From the NCBI GenBank assembly GCA_021324015.1, contig JAJPJX010000141.1, forward strand, positions 1 through 64,000: a DNA stretch of 64,000 nt. The letters run 5' to 3'. The stretch is from Solibacteraceae bacterium (lineage in GTDB: Bacteria > Acidobacteriota > Terriglobia > Bryobacterales > Bryobacteraceae). The notes beneath the pieces were generated by a model. It was not told the DNA's origin and ran no database searches. It worked only from the letters and a program-made list of their open reading frames with translations. The position numbers and the translations under genes were made by a program. Below, piece after piece: positions 60,727 through 64,000 of this stretch. Positions within the stretch are counted from its first letter, which is position 1. Each line of letters starts with the position of its first letter.

Positions 60727-62472
60727 TTATCGGACCCGGATGACCAGGACGGTGCGGTCGTCGAAAGGCACGGGCGAGTAGCGGTCGCTGTCGGCGAAGA
60801 TGGCCTCGACGATTTCCTGGGGCGCGCGGCGGCAGGTTTCGCGGATGACCTGGGAGAGGCGCGCGCGGCCGTACTCCTTGCCGGTTTCGTTCTGCTGGTC
60901 GGTGATGCCGTCGGAGTAGAGCACGAGGATGTCGCCGGGCTGGGCCTGGAAGGTGACTTCCTCGTAGTCGCGGGAATCGAGCAGGCCGAGCGGCACGCCC
61001 TCCACACGCAGCTTGAGGATTTCGCCGCTGCGGCAGACCAGCGGCGGGAGCGCGCCGGCGTTGGCCATGGTGAACTCGCTGGAGTGGTGGTGCCAGAGCA
61101 TGACGAGCAGGGTGACGTAGCGGGCATCGACCTTGCGCCCGATGAGGGCTTCGTTCAAGGCGCGCATCAGCTCGGCCGGGTTGCGGTGGCGGGGAGCGAG
61201 GGTGCGCAGAAGGCCGCTGACCAAGCCGCCGTACAGAGCGGCGGCGGCGCCCTTGCCGCTGACATCGCCGAAGGCCACCACTGCGTGGTCGTCCTTGTGC
61301 TCGTAGAAATCGTAGATGTCGCCGCTGATCTCGCGCGCGGGGCGCAAGCCGATGGCGATTTCCAGGCCTTCGACTTCCGGGGCGCGGGTGGGCAGCAGGA
61401 CGGTCTGGAGGTCGCGGGCCGCGCGCAGGTCCTCCTCCATGGCGCGCTCGCGCGTGGCGATTTCTTCGTACAGACGCGCGTTTTCGACCGAGGTGGCGAT
61501 CTGCGGCGCGAGCAGGGCGAGGGTGCGCACGTGGTCTTCGGTGAAGTAGCCGATGCGGTCGCTTTCCAGGTCCATGACGCCCACGACGCGATCCTTCGCG
61601 ATCAGCGGCACGGCCACCTCGGAGAGAATATCCGGGTGGGAGGCGATGTAGCGCGGGTCCTGGGTGGTATCGTCCACGCGAACCACTTCGCGGGATTCGG
61701 CCGCGGCGCCGGTGATGCCCTTGCCCAGCGGAATGTTATCGATATCCACGCGCTGGTCCCAGCGAATGCTGAAGCGGTGGCGCAGAGCCTTGCGCTGCTC
61801 GTCCACGAGCAGAATGCTGAAGGCGTCGTAGTTGATCAGGCCGCGCACGGTGCGGGCGATTTTGCCCAGCAACTCATCCAGGTCGAGGATGGAGGAAAAC
61901 TCGTGGGAGATGCTGGCCAGGGTTTTGAGGGTGCGGTTCTGGCGCTCGACGCGGCGATAGAGGCGGGCGTTATCGATGGCGATGGCGACGCGCGCGGCGA
62001 TGAGGCGCAGCAGGGCGCGGTCGTATTCGGTATAGACGCCGGGGATGGTGGATTGCACGTCGATGACGCCCACGAGCTTCTGGCGGGCGATCATAGGCAC
62101 GGCCAGCTCGGTGCGCACGGCATCCACGGCGCTGAGGTAGCGCGGATCGCTGCGCACGTCCGTGACCAGGATGGGTTCGCGCTTGAGCGCCGCGGTTCCG
62201 GTGATGCCCTCGCCCAGATTGATGGCGAGGTTGCGCACAACCTCTTCGCGGTGGCCGACGGAATAGCGGATGCGGAGGTCACGGCGGCGCTCGCTGTAGA
62301 GCAGGATGGCGAAGAGTTCGTAGTGCAGGACCTTGCGAATGATATCGGAGACGTTGGCCAGGAGGCGGTCGAGGTCCAGGGTTTCGGTGGTGACGCCGGC
62401 GACTTCCAGGAGGAAATCCAGCAGGTCGGAGCGCTCTCGAAACTGAACCGGGCTTTTGGCGGGAGATGGCAT
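60727..62472 (-). CDS. GAF-GAF-PP2C (SpoIIE/RsbU-like) phosphatase
   Basis: 581 residues. GAF1 (about 25-175) and GAF2 (about 185-345) are followed by a helical linker ('EEDLRAARDLQTVLLPT') and a SpoIIE-type PP2C domain (about 375-580). Metal aspartates are in 'ISGDIYDFYE', 'FGDVSGKG' and 'VLYSDGITD'. Such proteins dephosphorylate anti-anti-sigma factors when the GAF domains sense a small molecule. It starts 19 nt after deoC, so stress signalling and sugar-phosphate catabolism share one transcript. No anti-sigma gene is seen nearby. Confidence 0.92.
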   Translation of the reverse strand: MPSPAKSPVQFRERSDLLDFLLEVAGVTTETLDLDRLLANVSDIIRKVLHYELFAILLYSERRRDLRIRYSVGHREEVVRNLAINLGEGITGTAALKREPILVTDVRSDPRYLSAVDAVRTELAVPMIARQKLVGVIDVQSTIPGVYTEYDRALLRLIAARVAIAIDNARLYRRVERQNRTLKTLASISHEFSSILDLDELLGKIARTVRGLINYDAFSILLVDEQRKALRHRFSIRWDQRVDIDNIPLGKGITGAAAESREVVRVDDTTQDPRYIASHPDILSEVAVPLIAKDRVVGVMDLESDRIGYFTEDHVRTLALLAPQIATSVENARLYEEIATRERAMEEDLRAARDLQTVLLPTRAPEVEGLEIAIGLRPAREISGDIYDFYEHKDDHAVVAFGDVSGKGAAAALYGGLVSGLLRTLAPRHRNPAELMRALNEALIGRKVDARYVTLLVMLWHHHSSEFTMANAGALPPLVCRSGEILKLRVEGVPLGLLDSRDYEEVTFQAQPGDILVLYSDGITDQQNETGKEYGRARLSQVIRETCRRAPQEIVEAIFADSDRYSPVPFDDRTVLVIRVR

Positions 62473-62491
62473 GTGTGAACAGCCGGACGCC

Positions 62492-63373
62492 TCAGGCGGC
62501 CGAGGCCTCGACGATTTTGACGCTGGCGCTGGCGCCGATGCGCGTGGCGCCGGCGGCGGTCATGATCTTGAGATCCTCGAGCGTGCGGATGCCGCCGGAA
62601 GCCTTCACGCCCATTTCGGGGCCCACCACGCGGCGCATGAGCGCCACATCCTGCGCGGTGGCGCCGCCGGGGCCGAAGCCCGTGGAGGTCTTGACGAAGT
62701 CCGCGTTAGCCAGCTTGGCGAGGGTGCAGGCGACCGCCTTCTGGTTGTCATCGAGAAGGGCGGTTTCGAGGATCACTTTGACGATGGCGCCGGCCTCGTG
62801 ACTGATGTTGACGACGCCCTGGATATCGAGCTTGACCACCTCGTGGTCGCCGGAGCGGAGGGCGCCGATGTTGAGGACCATATCGATTTCGCGGGCCCCC
62901 GCGCGCAAGGCGGCAGCGGTCTCGGCGACTTTGGCTTCCGTGCTGGTGGCCCCCAGCGGGAAGCCGACCACGGTGCAGGACTTGACGCCGGAGCCGGACA
63001 ACTCGCCCACTACCAGCGGCACCCAGTAAGGATTGACGCACACGCTGGCGAAGCCGTAGTGGCGGGCCTCGCGGCAGAGTTTTTGGATATCGGCGCGGGC
63101 GGCCTCCGGCTTCAGCAGCGTGTGATCGATGAGGGCGGCGATGGCGGGATCGATGCGCGTGAGCTTTTCGCTGGCGGAGACGCGGTCGGCGCCGGCGGCG
63201 ATGATCTCGCGGGTATTTTTGGCGCAGGTTTGCGGGCAGCGCTGCTGGCAGCCGGGACAGACCTGGTCCTTGAGGTTGAGTCCTTCGCCCTTAGCCGGGA
63301 TGGGGCGGTTCAGGCGCGAGAGAATCTCTTCTCCGATCTGCGCGACGAGTTGATCCAATTCGGCCTGGGTCAC
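62492..63373 (-). CDS. deoC: Deoxyribose-phosphate aldolase with N-terminal targeting-like extension
   Basis: 293 residues; classical enzymes are near 220-260. The TIM barrel starts near 75. Catalytic residues are intact: D164 ('REIDMVLN'), the Schiff-base lysine K228 ('ADFVKTST') and K257 ('[10 protein letters not shown]'). The extra N-terminus begins with an amphipathic helix ('[18 protein letters not shown]'), much like microcompartment encapsulation peptides. A cysteine cluster C39/C42/C46/C50 follows ('[12 protein letters not shown]'). It starts 4 nt before the rpiB stop. The aldolase activity is firm; the compartment link is inference. Confidence 0.9.
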   Translation of the reverse strand: MTQAELDQLVAQIGEEILSRLNRPIPAKGEGLNLKDQVCPGCQQRCPQTCAKNTREIIAAGADRVSASEKLTRIDPAIAALIDHTLLKPEAARADIQKLCREARHYGFASVCVNPYWVPLVVGELSGSGVKSCTVVGFPLGATSTEAKVAETAAALRAGAREIDMVLNIGALRSGDHEVVKLDIQGVVNISHEAGAIVKVILETALLDDNQKAVACTLAKLANADFVKTSTGFGPGGATAQDVALMRRVVGPEMGVKASGGIRTLEDLKIMTAAGATRIGASASVKIVEASAA

Positions 63374-63987
63374 GATGATTTGAGGTGCTTCTCTTCGATG
63401 CGGCTGATCTTCTGCACCCGGGCGAGATGCCTTCCGCCGGCGAAGGGGGTCACCATCCAGGTGCGCAGGACTTCTTCGGCCTGGGTGTGGGTCAGGAGGC
63501 GGCCGCCGAGCGTAAGCACATTGGAATCATTATGTTCCCGACTGTTACGGGCGGAAGCTTTATCATAGCACAGGGCTGCGCGAACGCCCGGGACCTTGTT
63601 GGCGGCCATGGAGGAGCCGATGCCCGCGCCGTCGATAATGATGCCGCGGCGGGCCGTGCCGGCGGCCACGAGATCAGCGACCTTTTCGGCGACATCGGGG
63701 TAATCGGCGGGCTGCCCGTCGTAGACGCCGACGTCGCGGAGTTCGAAGCCGAGATCGAGCAGGATGGGCTTGAGGTGTTCCTTCAGGCGAAAGCCGCCGT
63801 GATCGGCGCCGATGGCGACGGTTTTTTCGGGCGGCGCCAGTGAGGAGAGTTGCTCCTCGGGGAGTTCCTGGATGCACACGCCGCGCGCTTCGGCCAAGTC
63901 GCGCGCCGACGGAGTGACGAGCGTGCCGATGGGGACGCGCAGCGTTCCCGACTCCGGCACATCCTGTGTGGTGATCACCCTACGCAT
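63370..63987 (-). CDS. rpiB: Ribose-5-phosphate isomerase B family protein with N-terminal domain
   Basis: 205 residues, about 55 longer than usual. The RpiB fold starts near 55: '[14 protein letters not shown]', '[11 protein letters not shown]', '[27 protein letters not shown]' and '[10 protein letters not shown]'. The catalytic cysteine of E. coli RpiB is D119 here. The N-terminal piece has '[21 protein letters not shown]', a motif often seen in microcompartment-associated proteins. It overlaps deoC by 4 nt. Only 13 nt of sequence lie upstream in the window, so its promoter and earlier operon genes are outside. Confidence 0.88.
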   Translation of the reverse strand: MRRVITTQDVPESGTLRVPIGTLVTPSARDLAEARGVCIQELPEEQLSSLAPPEKTVAIGADHGGFRLKEHLKPILLDLGFELRDVGVYDGQPADYPDVAEKVADLVAAGTARRGIIIDGAGIGSSMAANKVPGVRAALCYDKASARNSREHNDSNVLTLGGRLLTHTQAEEVLRTWMVTPFAGGRHLARVQKISRIEEKHLKSS

Positions 63988-64000
63988 ACATCCGAACCGC

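Noticed and set aside
60717-61127. N-terminal extension of the lysA open frame
   Set aside because: It is an Arg/Ser/Pro-rich shadow of the phosphatase gene; LysA begins at 60716.

Overview
The window is GC-rich and densely coding, and it looks like an acidobacterium of the Solibacter/Bryobacter group. Two lineage-typical families support this: the Solibacter C-terminal domain TIGR03437 (genes at 3 and 7831) and the acidobacterial VWFA-related family TIGR03436 (39912). Planctomycete-style secreted gene sets (PSCyt/DUF1549/DUF1553, DUF1501, PVC-type dehydrogenase with cytochrome c) are also common in that group. I found 55 protein genes and one decayed gene fragment. I saw no rRNA, tRNA, CRISPR, integrase or transposase.

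Layout. 1-11 kb: a TIGR03437 protein cut by the window edge, a TauE/SafE exporter with an operator-like promoter, an APC transporter, a secreted unknown, an enolase-superfamily enzyme with a large secreted PHP-like protein, a PQQ-type propeller with TIGR03437, and a serine beta-lactamase-like hydrolase. 11.5-16 kb: a cytochrome/HEAT PVC-type dehydrogenase divergent from a DUF4861 protein. 16-28.8 kb: one tightly packed plus-strand operon, namely IclR regulator, two amidohydrolases (the second without its metal ligands), Gfo/Idh oxidoreductase, DegT aminotransferase, a calcium-loop secreted protein, an SSS symporter, and a PSCyt/DUF1549/DUF1553 plus DUF1501 pair. It looks like an uptake-and-breakdown system for an unidentified compound.

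28.8-39 kb is mixed: a Gfo/Idh enzyme, a cytochrome c-copper monooxygenase fusion, a small accessory patch (parDE, HNH-like protein, TonB-receptor remnant, many dyads), a sialidase-like protein, an S1/P1 nuclease, a WD40 protein, a zinc-ribbon protein, a sugar isomerase-like protein and a thioesterase. 39.2-42 kb is an operon of fused MoaD-MoaE, VWA protein, Hfq and inositol monophosphatase. 42-48.2 kb holds a glycogen debranching enzyme, DNA polymerase IV, HemD, and an F0-only ATP synthase operon (atpZ, atpI, atpB, atpE). A DUF433/DUF5615 toxin-antitoxin-like pair follows.

49-57.4 kb is a second secreted-protein operon (M20 peptidase, PPC-domain protein, DUF1549/DUF1553, DUF1501, SDR, copper-binding protein). 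It faces two cytochrome genes, one of them a second copper-monooxygenase fusion. 59.5-64 kb, minus strand: rpiB, deoC, a GAF/SpoIIE phosphatase and lysA. DeoC carries an N-terminal amphipathic helix like a microcompartment encapsulation peptide, and RpiB has an extra N-terminal domain. This is the pattern of sugar-phosphate-utilising bacterial microcompartment loci, so shell genes may lie just beyond position 64000.

A recurring regulatory theme is a TATAAT-like box 7-10 nt before the start codon, without a ribosome binding site. This suggests that several genes here are read from leaderless mRNAs.
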